NCBI GenBank assembly: GCA_049602155.1
Contig: JBMYRH010000021.1
Span: 20,045 to 84,044, forward strand
Direction: 5' to 3'
Origin: JBMYRH01 sp049602155
Lineage (GTDB): Bacteria > Myxococcota_A > UBA9042 > PHBI01 > JBMYRH01
DNA length: 64,000 nt
In this document: positions 23,709 to 33,800 of the stretch, piece by piece
How positions within the stretch are numbered: the first letter of the stretch is position 1
Layout: each line of letters opens with the position of its first letter
Translations under genes and position numbers: made by a program
The notes under the pieces: generated by a model
Database searches by the model: none
What the model was told of the DNA's origin: nothing
Seen by the model: the letters and a program-made list of their open reading frames with translations, nothing else

Positions 23709-25162
23709 GGCAGGACCAGGTAGCCATCGAGCGTGTCCATGAGCGTCTGCTTATCGTCCTCTTGGCTCGGATGGAGCTGGTCTGGGCCCATCCATGATTC
23801 GACGATGAGGGGGGTGGCCCCTCCGAGTTGGTCGATGAGGATCATGTCGTCTTTGGCGGCCTCGTAGGCGCTCCAGAGGTCGAGGTCGGTGGTGTCCATC
23901 ACGCCAGGCCAAAGCAGAGGGCTGCCTCCGTTGTCGAAGTAGCTCTCGACGTAGGTCTCACCGTTCTTCAACACAATTGTCAGGAACTCGAGCTGCGCGA
24001 GGACTCCCAGTGTGTCGTAGGTGTCTCGGATGTCTTTCAGTGCAGCAGCCTGCTGCTTACAGAAGCCTCACGAGGGGGAGTGGAATATCCCCACCAGGAT
24101 CTTGCCTGTGAAGCTGGCTAAGCTGGTCTCGAGTTCAAAGGAGGCGCTGTTCGGGTTGACGTCAGGCGCGGTGAAGTCCGCTGGGGTCCCGGGGACGCAG
24201 TCTTCCAGGAGTTCACTCAGGCATTCGCCAGTGTCCGGTGAGCAGCTGTCGACCGTGCACGGTTCGCCATCTTTGCAGTTCATGGGCGAGCCGTAGCAGA
24301 AGCCTGAGAGGCATCGATCATACACCGTGCACGCATCACCGTCGTCACAGAGCGTGAAGTTGGGGGCGCTCTCGAAGAGGCAGACCTCGTCGACGCATTC
24401 GCCGATCTTGCATGGGTCGTCGCTCGGGCAGAGCGGCGCCTCAGGTTCGCAGGTCCCTTGCTGGCATGTGCCCTCGAAGGCGCAGCCATTCGCACCGTCG
24501 CAGACCTTGCCATCGGGCCACATCGTTGATGTACAGGTGCCCTCGACACAGGCCTCATCTTCGGTGCACGGATCCTTGTCACTGCAATCGAGCGCCGCCC
24601 CTGTGCAGACACCCTCGCGGCAGGCGTCGTCGAGCGTGCAGGGGTCACCGTCGTCGCACAGTGTGTCTTCCTCCAATCCGTCGCAGTCGACGGGCAGCCC
24701 GCCCCCCTCAACATCGGAGCCGACGGACGCGTCGACCTCAGGGCCATCTGCGTTATAAGTGTCAACCCCCTCGTCGACAGCGCCGAGGTTCTCGTCAGGC
24801 TGGCCGTCTTGTGTGTCGCTCAGGGCGTCCTCGGTGTCCACCGGTCCCACGTTGGTCGTCGTGTCCGCGGCGTCTGTCTCCAGTGCCGGGGCGGCATCTT
24901 GGGGCGATGTGTCGCTGACTTCGCCGTCGGTGTCCTCGAGGGTGTCGAAGAGCGCCGGCTCCTCGCGCTGGGGTGATTCTTCGACGCTGACCTCGGTGTC
25001 CGTCGATGTGATCGAGGGCACAGTTGCGCTCGCAGGCTCCGAGGGCTGGGGCTCTAGCCCGACGTCGTTTGCTGGGGTCTCGCAACCCGTCAACGCGAGC
25101 AAGACCAAGCACACGGCCAGGGTAGGGCCGTGGGGCTGCTTCGGGTGGTCCAAGAAGTTCAC
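23705..25162 (-). CDS. Thioredoxin-like lipoprotein with predicted Sec (U-G-F-C), contains in-frame UGA
   Basis: A 485-aa lipoprotein if UGA at 24068-24070 is read as selenocysteine. The GTG at 25160-25162 is taken as start because it gives a short signal peptide ending in LALTGC (Cys27). A long Thr/Asp/Glu-rich stalk follows, then Cys-rich repeats of the type CDDGDPCTLDDACREGVC (about 170-330). The C-terminal domain is thioredoxin/redoxin-like: LASFTGKILVGIFHSPS-[UGA]-GFCKQQAAALKDI, with Sec365 and Cys368 in the CxxC place, then a strand (LEFLTIVL) and the rest of the fold. Reading frame and domain continue unbroken to the TAA at 23705-23707. A standard caller would report two genes (24068-25282 and 23705-23974). 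Probably an exposed redox or peroxide-handling protein. Confidence 0.82.
24042..24056 (-). promoter_or_regulatory. SECIS-like hairpin downstream of UGA (24068-24070)
   Basis: Counting the U of UGA as +1, bases +15 to +29 on the minus strand form a perfect 6-bp stem GCAGCA/TGCTGC with a GGC triloop (+21 to +23). Bacterial SECIS elements lie at this distance, within the coding region, and need a G early in the apical loop. The hairpin encodes KQQAA-type residues, so it costs the protein little. Confidence 0.65.
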
Positions 25163-25293
25163 GTTGGCCTTATGCCCGAGCAGAGGGGCGGATTCAACCT
25201 TAGGGCGCCGGGGCGAGCCACCGCTAACGGGGGGATGTCGCGCGAAGGGTGCGCGCCGGTTCGTCATGAACTCGGCACGCATCGTTCGCGAGT

Positions 25294-26784
25294 CTAGTCG
25301 GCGTCGGGGGCGCTCAGCTTCACACGCCAGTCACAGCCATCTGCGGTGTCCATGACCAAGATCTGCATGGCGCTGAGTTCATCACGAAGCGCATCGGCGC
25401 GGGCCCAGTCGCGGTCGCTACGGGCTGTCATGCGCTCGGCGATCTTCTGCTCGACGTCTTCACGGGAGAGGCCCATCGCCGACAGACGCTTGACCTTGAC
25501 CTCCTCTTGGAAGCTGTCGTTGTCCATGCCCAAGAGCGAGAGGGCGCTGGTGACGTTGAGCAGCGCCTTGAGCGCGGGTGCGACGATAGGGCCGCCGCGC
25601 TTGCGCGCCTTCTTGTGGTTGCCGAAGCGGTTGATCGCTCGGGCGAGCTCGAAGGTGTATCCGAGGGCCTGAGCGGTGTTGAAGTCGTCGTCGAGGGCGC
25701 CATAGAAGCGCTCCTTGAAACTCCGGCCGAGCTCCAGGACGCGTTGCGCGTCCGCACCGAGCTGCTCTGCGACGAGGTCAGCGCTCTCTTCGCCTCCCAT
25801 CTGCTCCGCGACGTCTCTCGCCTCGTACAAGCGCGCCAACATGCCCAGCGCATCAGGTAGGGCCTGGTCACTCCACGGGAGAGAAGAGCGGTAGAGGTTC
25901 TGCAGGTAATAGAGTCGGAGGCTCTCTGCGGGGAAGGCTGCGAGGGCGTCGCGGATGTTGATCACGTTGCCCAGGCTTTTGCCCATCTTCTGGCCGCCGG
26001 TCATGGTTAGCAGCCCGTTGTGCATCCAATACCGCGTGAACTGAGCGCCATGCCCGCACTCGGACTGCGCCACCTCGTTCTCATGATGGGGAAAGACGAG
26101 GTCGAGGCCGCCGCCGTGGATATCGATGGTCTCACCGAGGCAGGCGCCAGCCATGGCCGAGCACTCGATGTGCCAGCCAGGGCGCCCTTCGCCCCAGGGC
26201 GACTCCCAGGATGGCTCCCCAGGCTTCACGGCCTTCCAAAGCGCAAAGTCCGCTGGGTTACGCTTACCGGGGACCTCGTCTGGGCTCCGCAGCTCCTTCA
26301 CCTTCTGTCCGGAGAGCTTGCCGTACTCGTCAAAGCTGTCGACGCCGAACCAGACCGTGCCTTCGTTCTCATACGCGTGACCGCGCTCGATGAGCTTGCC
26401 GATGAGCGTCTGGATGTCGCTGATGGAGGTCGAGACGCGGGGCTCTTGGTCGGGGCGGATCAAGCCGAGGTTGTCGACGTCCTCGTGGAACGCGTCGATG
26501 TAGCGCTGCGCGAGGGCGAGGGGGGCTTCACCTGTCTCGGCGGAGCGCACGATGATCTTGTCGTCCACGTCTGTGAAGTTGCGCACGAAGGTGACGTCCC
26601 AGTCTCGGTGCCGGAGGTACCGCACAAAGGCGTCAAAGACCACCATCGCGCGCGCATGACCGATGTGGCAGTGGTCGTAGACCGTCATGCCACAGACGTA
26701 GAGGCGGATCTTGCCCTCGTCGATCGGCGTGAATGCTTCGATACTTCGAGAGAGTGTGTTGTAGAGGCGGAAGGGGACGGCCAT
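25294..26784 (-). CDS. cysS: Cysteinyl-tRNA synthetase
   Basis: Charges tRNA-Cys in the cytosol. 496 aa, close to family length. Class I signatures: HIGH box in DHCHIGHAR, KMSKS box as KMGKS in MTGGQKMGKSLGN. Zinc ligands are in LYVCGMTVYDHC and GWHIECSAMAGACLGETIDIHGGGLDLVFPHHENE (C/H set present). The DALR-type anticodon-helix region follows from about residue 340. The ATG has AAGGAG upstream. folE lies 30 bp upstream on the same strand, so folE-cysS is a likely operon. Confidence 0.97.
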   Translation of the reverse strand: MAVPFRLYNTLSRSIEAFTPIDEGKIRLYVCGMTVYDHCHIGHARAMVVFDAFVRYLRHRDWDVTFVRNFTDVDDKIIVRSAETGEAPLALAQRYIDAFHEDVDNLGLIRPDQEPRVSTSISDIQTLIGKLIERGHAYENEGTVWFGVDSFDEYGKLSGQKVKELRSPDEVPGKRNPADFALWKAVKPGEPSWESPWGEGRPGWHIECSAMAGACLGETIDIHGGGLDLVFPHHENEVAQSECGHGAQFTRYWMHNGLLTMTGGQKMGKSLGNVINIRDALAAFPAESLRLYYLQNLYRSSLPWSDQALPDALGMLARLYEARDVAEQMGGEESADLVAEQLGADAQRVLELGRSFKERFYGALDDDFNTAQALGYTFELARAINRFGNHKKARKRGGPIVAPALKALLNVTSALSLLGMDNDSFQEEVKVKRLSAMGLSREDVEQKIAERMTARSDRDWARADALRDELSAMQILVMDTADGCDWRVKLSAPDAD

Positions 26785-26814
26785 AAGGCGAGGCTCCTTA
26801 AGCGATGCGGTGGC

Positions 26815-27405
26815 TTAAGCCATCCCGAGGAGGCCCAAGAACTCTTTGCGAGTTGTCGGATCCTCTCGGAATGCGCCAAGCATCTGGCTAGTGACCATGC
26901 TGACGCCCGCCTTGTGGACGCCGCGCGTGGTCATGCATTGGTGGGACGCCTCCAGGACGACGGCGACCCCGAGGGGCTGTAAAACGTCCTGAATTGCGTT
27001 TGCGATTTGTGCGGTCATCTTCTCTTGGATCTGCAAGCGCTTGGCGTAGACCTCTAATACGCGCGCCAGCTTGCTGATCCCGACGACGCGCTTGTTCGGG
27101 AGATAGCCGATGTGGGCGTGGCCAATGATTGGCGCCAAGTGATGCTCGCAGTGGCTCTCGAATGGGATCTCTTTCAGCAAGACGATCTCGTCGTAGCCCT
27201 CGACCTCGTGGAAGGTGCGACGGAGCAGCTCTCTCGGATCTTCCTGGTAGCCGTTAAACCACTCGCCATAGGCTCGCACGACTCGGTCAGGGGTCCCGAG
27301 GAGGCCCTCGCGAGTGGGATCGTCGCCGGCGTAGGCTAAGAGCGTGCGGACGGCAGCTTCAGCCTCAGCCTTAGAGGGGCGCCCGTTATTGGATGTGTCT
27401 GCCAC
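26815..27405 (-). CDS. folE: GTP cyclohydrolase I
   Basis: Converts GTP to 7,8-dihydroneopterin triphosphate, the first step of folate and pterin synthesis. 196 aa, usual length. The zinc and active-site motifs are present: PFESHCEHHLAPIIGHAHIG (Cys and His), then QEKMTAQIANAI and EASHQCMTTRGVHK with the second zinc Cys and the substrate-binding region. The frame opens at a GTG at 27403-27405. sufE lies 100 bp upstream on the same strand and cysS 30 bp downstream. Confidence 0.97.
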   Translation of the reverse strand: MADTSNNGRPSKAEAEAAVRTLLAYAGDDPTREGLLGTPDRVVRAYGEWFNGYQEDPRELLRRTFHEVEGYDEIVLLKEIPFESHCEHHLAPIIGHAHIGYLPNKRVVGISKLARVLEVYAKRLQIQEKMTAQIANAIQDVLQPLGVAVVLEASHQCMTTRGVHKAGVSMVTSQMLGAFREDPTTRKEFLGLLGMA

Positions 27406-27505
27406 GTAGTGCCCCGTATGAGGGTTCGAATGGGTCGGCCTGCGTCAGGCTGAGCCTTCTAGCACAGGCGGTGGAGGCGGGCTGCAAAAACCGTGTGCTT
27501 TCGGG

Positions 27506-27922
27506 TCAGCGAGCGTCCGCGACCGCGGCTGACCGTGTGAGCTCTTCGACCATGGAGAAGAAGCCGTTGCGGCGGTTGGGGCTCAAGTGCTGCTCGAGGC
27601 CGATCCGTTGGAAAAGGCCTTCGAGATCCTCGTCGAGGATGGCGCGGGGCGTCCGCCCGGACAGGCAGATGTGGAGGATCGCGATGAGCCCCTTCACGAT
27701 CGCCGAGTCGCTGTCGCCCCGGAACTCGATGGTAGGAGTCTCGCCGTCGATGATCTCGCTCTTCAGCCAGACCTGGCTCATGCAGCCCCGGACTTTGTAC
27801 GTGTCCGTTTTGTATGCCTCTTCGAGTTCGGGGAGCTTCCGGCCCAGCGCAATGATGTACTGGTAGCGGTCTGTCCAGTCGTCGAAGAATGTAAGCCTTG
27901 TCTCTAGTTCGGCTGCGTCCAC
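27506..27922 (-). CDS. sufE: SufE-like cysteine desulfuration protein
   Basis: Accepts persulfide sulfur from a cysteine desulfurase (SufS type) for Fe-S cluster assembly. 138 aa, matching the family. The catalytic Cys is C47 in KVRGCMSQVWL. Other family features are the N-terminal WTDRYQYIIALGRKLPEL, FRGDSDSAIVKGLIAIL and the C-terminal LSPNRRNGFFSMVEEL. The GTG start has GGAGGG at good spacing. No sufS or sufBCD lies in the window. It is near cysDN, cysS and the Sec-containing redox protein, giving a loose sulfur-related neighbourhood. Confidence 0.93.
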   Translation of the reverse strand: MDAAELETRLTFFDDWTDRYQYIIALGRKLPELEEAYKTDTYKVRGCMSQVWLKSEIIDGETPTIEFRGDSDSAIVKGLIAILHICLSGRTPRAILDEDLEGLFQRIGLEQHLSPNRRNGFFSMVEELTRSAAVADAR

Positions 27923-28150
27923 GGCGTCCCTCCGTCGACGGCTGACCTAGTCCAGGATGAGAGGGTTGGCAAGGGCGCGGTATCCCCCGGCCGAGGCGCG
28001 GCGTTCACGAAGTCGGTTGACAAGCGAGGAGGCCTCGACAATTTTCGCGTCCTCGGAGACGGGAGAGGCACGCGCAAGAGTCGCCCCGCTCACATCACTC
28101 ACGAGACTACACTACGAGCCCCTGAGGGGACTCGCGCCTGGAGCAGCTGA

Positions 28151-30823
28151 ATGGGCAAGCGCCTCGTCATTGCAGAGAAACCCAGTGTCGCCCTCGATAT
28201 GGCGAACGCCCTCGGTCCCTACGATGTGGGTAAGGACAAAGAGTGGTACGAGACCTCTGACTTCGTGATCACGTACGCCGTCGGTCACCTCTTGGAGCTC
28301 GTCGCTCCCGAGGTCTACAATGAGAAGTGGAAAAATTGGTCGCTCAAGCAGCTCCCGATGCTTCCAGAGGCGTTCAAGTACACACCCCGCGACAAGAAGG
28401 CTGCGACACGCCTGAAGGTCATAAAGAAGCTGGCGCATCGCAAGGATGTCTCTGGCATCATCAACGGCTGCGATGCCGGGCGTGAAGGTGAGCACATCTT
28501 CCGCACCATCCTGGGGCAGCTCGACAGTGAGCTGCCGACACAGCGCTTGTGGCTCTCAAGCATGACCGAGCGCGCGATCATCAAGGGCTTTCAAGAGCTG
28601 AAGGACTCCAAGGGCTACGACTCGCTTGCAGCCGCAGCTGCCAGCCGCTCAGAGGCGGACTGGCTTATCGGCATGAACGCCACCCGCGCGCTGACGCGCC
28701 GGCTTAAGAGCTTCTCTTACGAGGGGGCTTGGAGCGCAGGGCGCGTTCAAACGCCGACCCTCGCCATGTGCGTGGACCGCGAGCTTGAAGTCCTCCACCA
28801 CGTCCCAAGGACCTATTGGGAGTTCATGGGGCACTTCGAGGCGGATGATCACGCCTACGAGGCCAAGTACCGCGCTGACGCCAACAGCGATGTGGACAGC
28901 GAGCATTCGACGCGCATCTTTGACCGCGCTCGGATGGAGGCCGTTCAGGCAGGGCTCGCCAAAGCCAAGACGGGCAAGGCGTCCGAGAAGCGCACCCGCC
29001 GCCAAGAGAAGCCGCCGCTCCCATACGACCTCACCAGTCTGCAGCGTCAGACCGGCATGACTGCGAAGCGCACACAGGACGTCGCGCAGGCGCTCTACGA
29101 GCGTCACAAGCTCCTGAGCTACCCACGAACCGACTCCCGCTACCTGCCCGAGGATCAGCGCGCGCAGCTCTCCACCGTCTTGTCGATGGTTGGAGGGCTC
29201 CCTGTGCTCAAGCCCGTGGTCGAGCGTATCCAGGCGGACGGCCCGATGAACCTCGACAGGGTCTTCGACGACAAGCGAGTCACGGATCACCACGCCATCG
29301 TGCCCGTGGGGATCCCAATGGCGGGGCAGCTCGATGACACCGAGCGCCGCGTCTACGACATCGTCACGCGTCAGTTCCTCGCGTCGCTGATGCCTCCCGC
29401 GCACTGGGAGCACGTCACCCGGACCACGACCGTGGTGTCCGACGGCGAGCACCACTTCAGGAGCGTCGGCAAGCGCTTGGTCGAGCCGGGGTGGCAGTTC
29501 GCGATGGGCAAGGACGTGGGCGCAGGCTCTCCGCTCCAGGCCCTTAACCCCGCCGAGAATGCGACTGTGCTGTTGTCCTCGGTCGACACAATCGAGAGCG
29601 AGACCAAGCCGCCAGGGCGCCTCACAGATGCATCGTTGCTTCGCAAAATGGAGACCTGTGGGAAGGACCTTGAGGATGCAGATTTCAGCGCGGCTATGGG
29701 GACCCGCGGGCTCGGCACTCCGGCGACCCGCGCGGACACCATCGAGCGCTTGATTCGTCGTGGCTACCTGGCGCGTGAAGGGCGCTCTCTCCGAGCGACA
29801 GCCAAGGCGATTCGCCTCGTGGATGTGCTGCAGCGAGCGGGGGCTATCCGCCTGACTTCGGCAGATCTCACCGGCGACATGGAGCACAAGCTCGCTCAGG
29901 TCGAAGACGGTGCGCTTGAGCGCGGCCAGTACATGAGGCTCATCAGCGAGAACACCGCGGACCTGACCGACCTCTTGGTTCAGTTCGACTTCGACACGCT
30001 CTACGGGCCCGAGAAGTCTGTGGGGAACCTGGAGGGCAACGCCAAGCAGTCGGTTTGGGAGACGGCGTGGGGCTACGCGAGTGAGGCCGAGGAGCCCTTC
30101 TTCATTTGGAAAGATGTCCAAGGGCATGTCCTCTTGCCAGAGGAGATGCGCCGGATGCTGGAGGCCGAGGATGGCCGCATCGGCCCCGTGACGCTCTACC
30201 CCGCCCGAGGTGGAAGCCGCGGGGGGTACCAGGCCAAGCTTCGTCTCCGCCGCCGAACGGAGGAAGAGTACGCCAAGCAGTTGGCCAAGAAGACGGCGCG
30301 CGCGCCGAGCCGTTGGATCGTCGAGGTCGAGTCTCTCGATGGCTCCCGACAGCGTGTTGATGAAGACGAAGAGAAGATCGGCCCCTTCTTGGTGACCCCA
30401 GCTGGGTGGCAGATCATAGAGACCACAGGCCGCTGGGCTGACGCAGAGCATCTAGACGGAGAGCGCCCGAAGGCGGTCCTCCCGAAGCTCGTCTGCGAGC
30501 GACCGATGACGCCACAAGAGGCCGAGCAGTTCTTCATGGAGGGCAAGACGGACCTGCTGGGGAGCTTCATCTCCCGCCGCGGCAAGCCCTTCCGTGCCCG
30601 CTTGATCTTGAAGGCAAATGGACGACATGGGTTCGAGTTTGAGCCACGTAAACCTCGAGCACCTCGCGGCGCCCCGAAGGCTGACGGGGACGCGAAGGCG
30701 GAGGCAAAGGCAGCCCCTAAGGGCAAGGCCGCGAAGTCGAAGGCGAAGTCACCAAAGTCGAAGGCGAAGTCACCAAAGTCCAAGGCGAAGAAGGCGAGCA
30801 GCTCTTCTGCAAAGCCAAGCTGA
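28151..30823 (+). CDS. topB: DNA topoisomerase III-type (IA) with Lys/Ala-rich tail
   Basis: A type IA topoisomerase that relaxes or decatenates DNA by single-strand passage. 890 aa. The Toprim domain has IAEKPS (E9) and the topB-type acidic motif CDAGREGE (about 107-114). The catalytic Tyr is Y324 in LLSYPRTDSRYLPED. The C-terminal region has repeats of the topoisomerase C-terminal type (FLVTPAGWQIIETTGRW, LLGSFISRRGKPFRARL) but no Cys4 zinc fingers. The last about 50 residues are a histone-H1-like tail of repeated AKSPKSK units, encoded by near-identical 18-21 bp repeats at about 30735-30790. Such basic tails are known on several DNA-binding proteins of high-GC bacteria and should help DNA binding. 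The ATG has GGAG upstream. Confidence 0.92.
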   Translation: MGKRLVIAEKPSVALDMANALGPYDVGKDKEWYETSDFVITYAVGHLLELVAPEVYNEKWKNWSLKQLPMLPEAFKYTPRDKKAATRLKVIKKLAHRKDVSGIINGCDAGREGEHIFRTILGQLDSELPTQRLWLSSMTERAIIKGFQELKDSKGYDSLAAAAASRSEADWLIGMNATRALTRRLKSFSYEGAWSAGRVQTPTLAMCVDRELEVLHHVPRTYWEFMGHFEADDHAYEAKYRADANSDVDSEHSTRIFDRARMEAVQAGLAKAKTGKASEKRTRRQEKPPLPYDLTSLQRQTGMTAKRTQDVAQALYERHKLLSYPRTDSRYLPEDQRAQLSTVLSMVGGLPVLKPVVERIQADGPMNLDRVFDDKRVTDHHAIVPVGIPMAGQLDDTERRVYDIVTRQFLASLMPPAHWEHVTRTTTVVSDGEHHFRSVGKRLVEPGWQFAMGKDVGAGSPLQALNPAENATVLLSSVDTIESETKPPGRLTDASLLRKMETCGKDLEDADFSAAMGTRGLGTPATRADTIERLIRRGYLAREGRSLRATAKAIRLVDVLQRAGAIRLTSADLTGDMEHKLAQVEDGALERGQYMRLISENTADLTDLLVQFDFDTLYGPEKSVGNLEGNAKQSVWETAWGYASEAEEPFFIWKDVQGHVLLPEEMRRMLEAEDGRIGPVTLYPARGGSRGGYQAKLRLRRRTEEEYAKQLAKKTARAPSRWIVEVESLDGSRQRVDEDEEKIGPFLVTPAGWQIIETTGRWADAEHLDGERPKAVLPKLVCERPMTPQEAEQFFMEGKTDLLGSFISRRGKPFRARLILKANGRHGFEFEPRKPRAPRGAPKADGDAKAEAKAAPKGKAAKSKAKSPKSKAKSPKSKAKKASSSSAKPS

Positions 30824-30885
30824 GCTATTCAGCGTTGCAGGGAGTGGTCAGTCTTTCCTACTCTGGGTGAGCCAAGGGGGGAGTT

Positions 30886-33800
30886 GTGTCGATACGTCAT
30901 CCGTTCACGCTGTGTGTCATCGTGGGCTGTTTTGTTGCGAGTGGTTGTGGTTCAGCGACCGCTCCAGGCGGCGATACGGCACTGGACGCTGAGGGCGGAC
31001 AGGGCGCGTCTGCGCCCGCATCGGACGCGGAGAGTCAGGACGCTGCAGTGGCCTCCCCGGACCCGAACCGTTGGGGAGATCGGGCCGACACGGGGGTGAC
31101 TGAGGCCGACGTGCCGAGCGCCCTCGAAGACAGCGCTGTCACGGATGCCGGTGGGGGAGACCCTGCGCCGTCAGACACCGAGGACACCGGGCCATGCCCA
31201 GGTTGCTTTGGGGCCCCTTGCGAAGAGGATCTCGACTGCAACAGCGGCTGGTGCGTGGAAGGGCCTGACGGCGCGATGTGCACCAAGACCTGCAGCGCAG
31301 ACTGCCCTGAGCTGTTCAGCTGTCAGTCGGTGAGCGCGGGTGGTGACCCGGTCTACATCTGCATCTACGACCACATCCGGGCGTGCCGGCCTTGTGACGA
31401 CCCAGCTGACTGCGTCCACCCGCTGACGGCGAACGCTGCGGCCTGCATTGAGGGGGCGACGAGCGCTGACGGCGCCTTTTGTGCGACCCCATGTGGGGGG
31501 ACAGGGCTGTGCCCGAGCGGCATGGTGTGTGAGGAGGTCGAAGGCGAGAGTGTGTGCCTGCCAGGAGACGGGACCTGCACCTGCTCGGACTCCGCGATCG
31601 CCGAGCAGGCGACCACCAGCTGCGCTCAGGTCAACGACGCTGGGAGTTGCGACGGCGCCCGTGTGTGTTTACCCGAGGGGCTGACCGCGTGTGACGCGGC
31701 CATGCCGCTCGTGGAGAGCTGTAACGAGGTCGACGACGATTGCGACGGCGTGCTCGATGAGGGCTTCGAAGAGGTGGGTCAGGCCTGTGATGGCGACGAC
31801 GACGACGCGTGCCTCGATGGGGTCTGGGGCTGCACAGCGGAGGGGCTGACCTGCGATGATAACGAGGCCAGCATGGTCGAGGTCTGCGACACGGAAGACA
31901 ACGACTGCGACGGAGAGGTCGACGAGGGCTTTGAGCAGCTCGGAGAGCCGTGCGACGGAAACGACGAAGACCTGTGCACAGACGGGGCGTGGATTTGCTC
32001 TGCTCAGGGGCTTGAGTGTGATGACGATGAGGGCACTGCCGTAGAGCAGTGCAATGGTCTCGATGACGATTGCGACGGCGAGACCGACGAGGCCTTCGCG
32101 ACACTCGGCGACGCGTGTGACGGCGAGGACGCCGACCTCTGCACCAACGGCGTGGTGGTCTGCGCTGAGGACGGCGCTGGCGTGAGCTGCGAGGAGTCGG
32201 ACCTTGAGGTCGCCGAGGTCTGCAACACGATCGACGATGACTGCGATGGCGCGATCGATGAGGGGATTGAGGGCAAAGACACCCCCTGTGACGGCGATGA
32301 CGCGGACCTCTGCACGGACGGGACTTGGATCTGCACCCTCGATGGGTTGGCCTGTGACGATTCGCCTGAGGCGGTCGTCGAGGTGTGCGATGAGATCGAT
32401 AACGACTGTGATGGCGAAATCGACGAGGACTTCGAGGCCAAAGGCAGCCCCTGCGATGGCAACGATGAGGACCTATGTCTCGACGGTGTCTGGGCCTGCG
32501 AGGCACAGGGCTTGGCGTGTAATGACGACGCCTCATCGTCTGTGGAGACGTGCAACGGCCTCGACGACGACTGCGATGACTCGGTGGACGAGACCTTCCC
32601 GACGCTCGGCGGCGCGTGTGACGGCGAGGACAGCGACTTGTGCGCCAATGGCGAGTTGGTCTGCGCGAATGACAGCGTCAGCGTGGTCTGCCTGGAGGCG
32701 GGTGGCGGCATCGTGGAGAGCTGCAACGGGCTCGACGATGACTGCGATGGTGTCGTGCCGGACGATGAGGCGGACTCAGATGGAGACGGCGTCCGCGTCT
32801 GTGGCGGAGACTGCAATGACCTGACCGGGGCGATCAAGCCGGGGGTCGAAGAGCTATGCAACGCCATCGACGACGACTGCGACAGTGCCACTGACGAGGC
32901 TTTCAAGGCCGATGGTGAGTTCACGTTGACCGACATCAACGGGGACGCTGGGCTCGTGCTTGGCGATGGGTGCGGTGTCGGCGCTTGCACTGAAGGCACA
33001 GTGGTCTGTGGGCCAGGCGGAGACGCCCTTGCGTGTACGACACACGTCGACGCGAGCGTGGAGAGCTGTGATGCTGAAGACAACGACTGTGATGGCGAGG
33101 TTGACGAGACCTTCAAGCCAGGCGGCGTCTTCACCTATGAAGATATCGATGGGACTGGCGTGCCGCTTGGCGAGCCCTGCGGCTTCGGGGCCTGCGCCGG
33201 AGGCGAAGCCATCTGCACGGAGGACGGCGATGCGATGACCTGCTCGACGCTCGGGGCGGCCTCCAACGAGGTGTGCAACGGCACGGATGACGACTGCGAT
33301 GGGACTACGGATGAAGGCACGACGCTCATCAACGACGTCGCTGCGCTGTCTGCAGCGGGGTGCAAGGTCGCAGGCGTATGCGGTCAGCCCGGCGTCACCA
33401 TGGCGACGTGCGAGGGGGGCGCCTACAGCTGCGCTTACAGTGCGCCAAACTATCAGGTAGAAGAGTCATTCTGTGACTCGGGCGACAACGACTGCGACGG
33501 CTTGGTCGATGAGTCCCTCTCCACCGATTGGGACGGAGATGGGCACTACCTCCCCGGGTCCTGCGCCGTGCCTGCGGACGACTGTGACGACACCAAGGAC
33601 GTCGTCCATCCGGCTTACCCTGAGACGTGTGACGGCGTGGATAACAACTGCGACAACATCGTCGATCCACCAGGGAGTGCGTTGTGTACGACGCTCTACC
33701 AGGATGGCGATGGCGACAACTACGGCTCTGGGTTGCCGTCCTGCCGGTGCGACACTAGCGGTGGGTGGACAGCCACCACCCCCGGAGACTGTTATGAGGA

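Noticed and set aside
23705..23974. Separate 89-aa gene after the lipoprotein
   Set aside because: It is in the same frame as the upstream lipoprotein, has no ribosome-binding site and lacks the N-terminal half of its fold; it is the part after the UGA.
24068..24070. UGA as Trp codon or simple nonsense mutation
   Set aside because: Other genes in the window end normally in TGA and use TGG for Trp. The Cys-position context and SECIS-like hairpin favour Sec, though a mutation is not excluded.
27406..27505. tRNA-like GGTTCGAAT sequence near 27421
   Set aside because: The flanking bases do not form a T-arm, and no acceptor or anticodon stem pairs around it.
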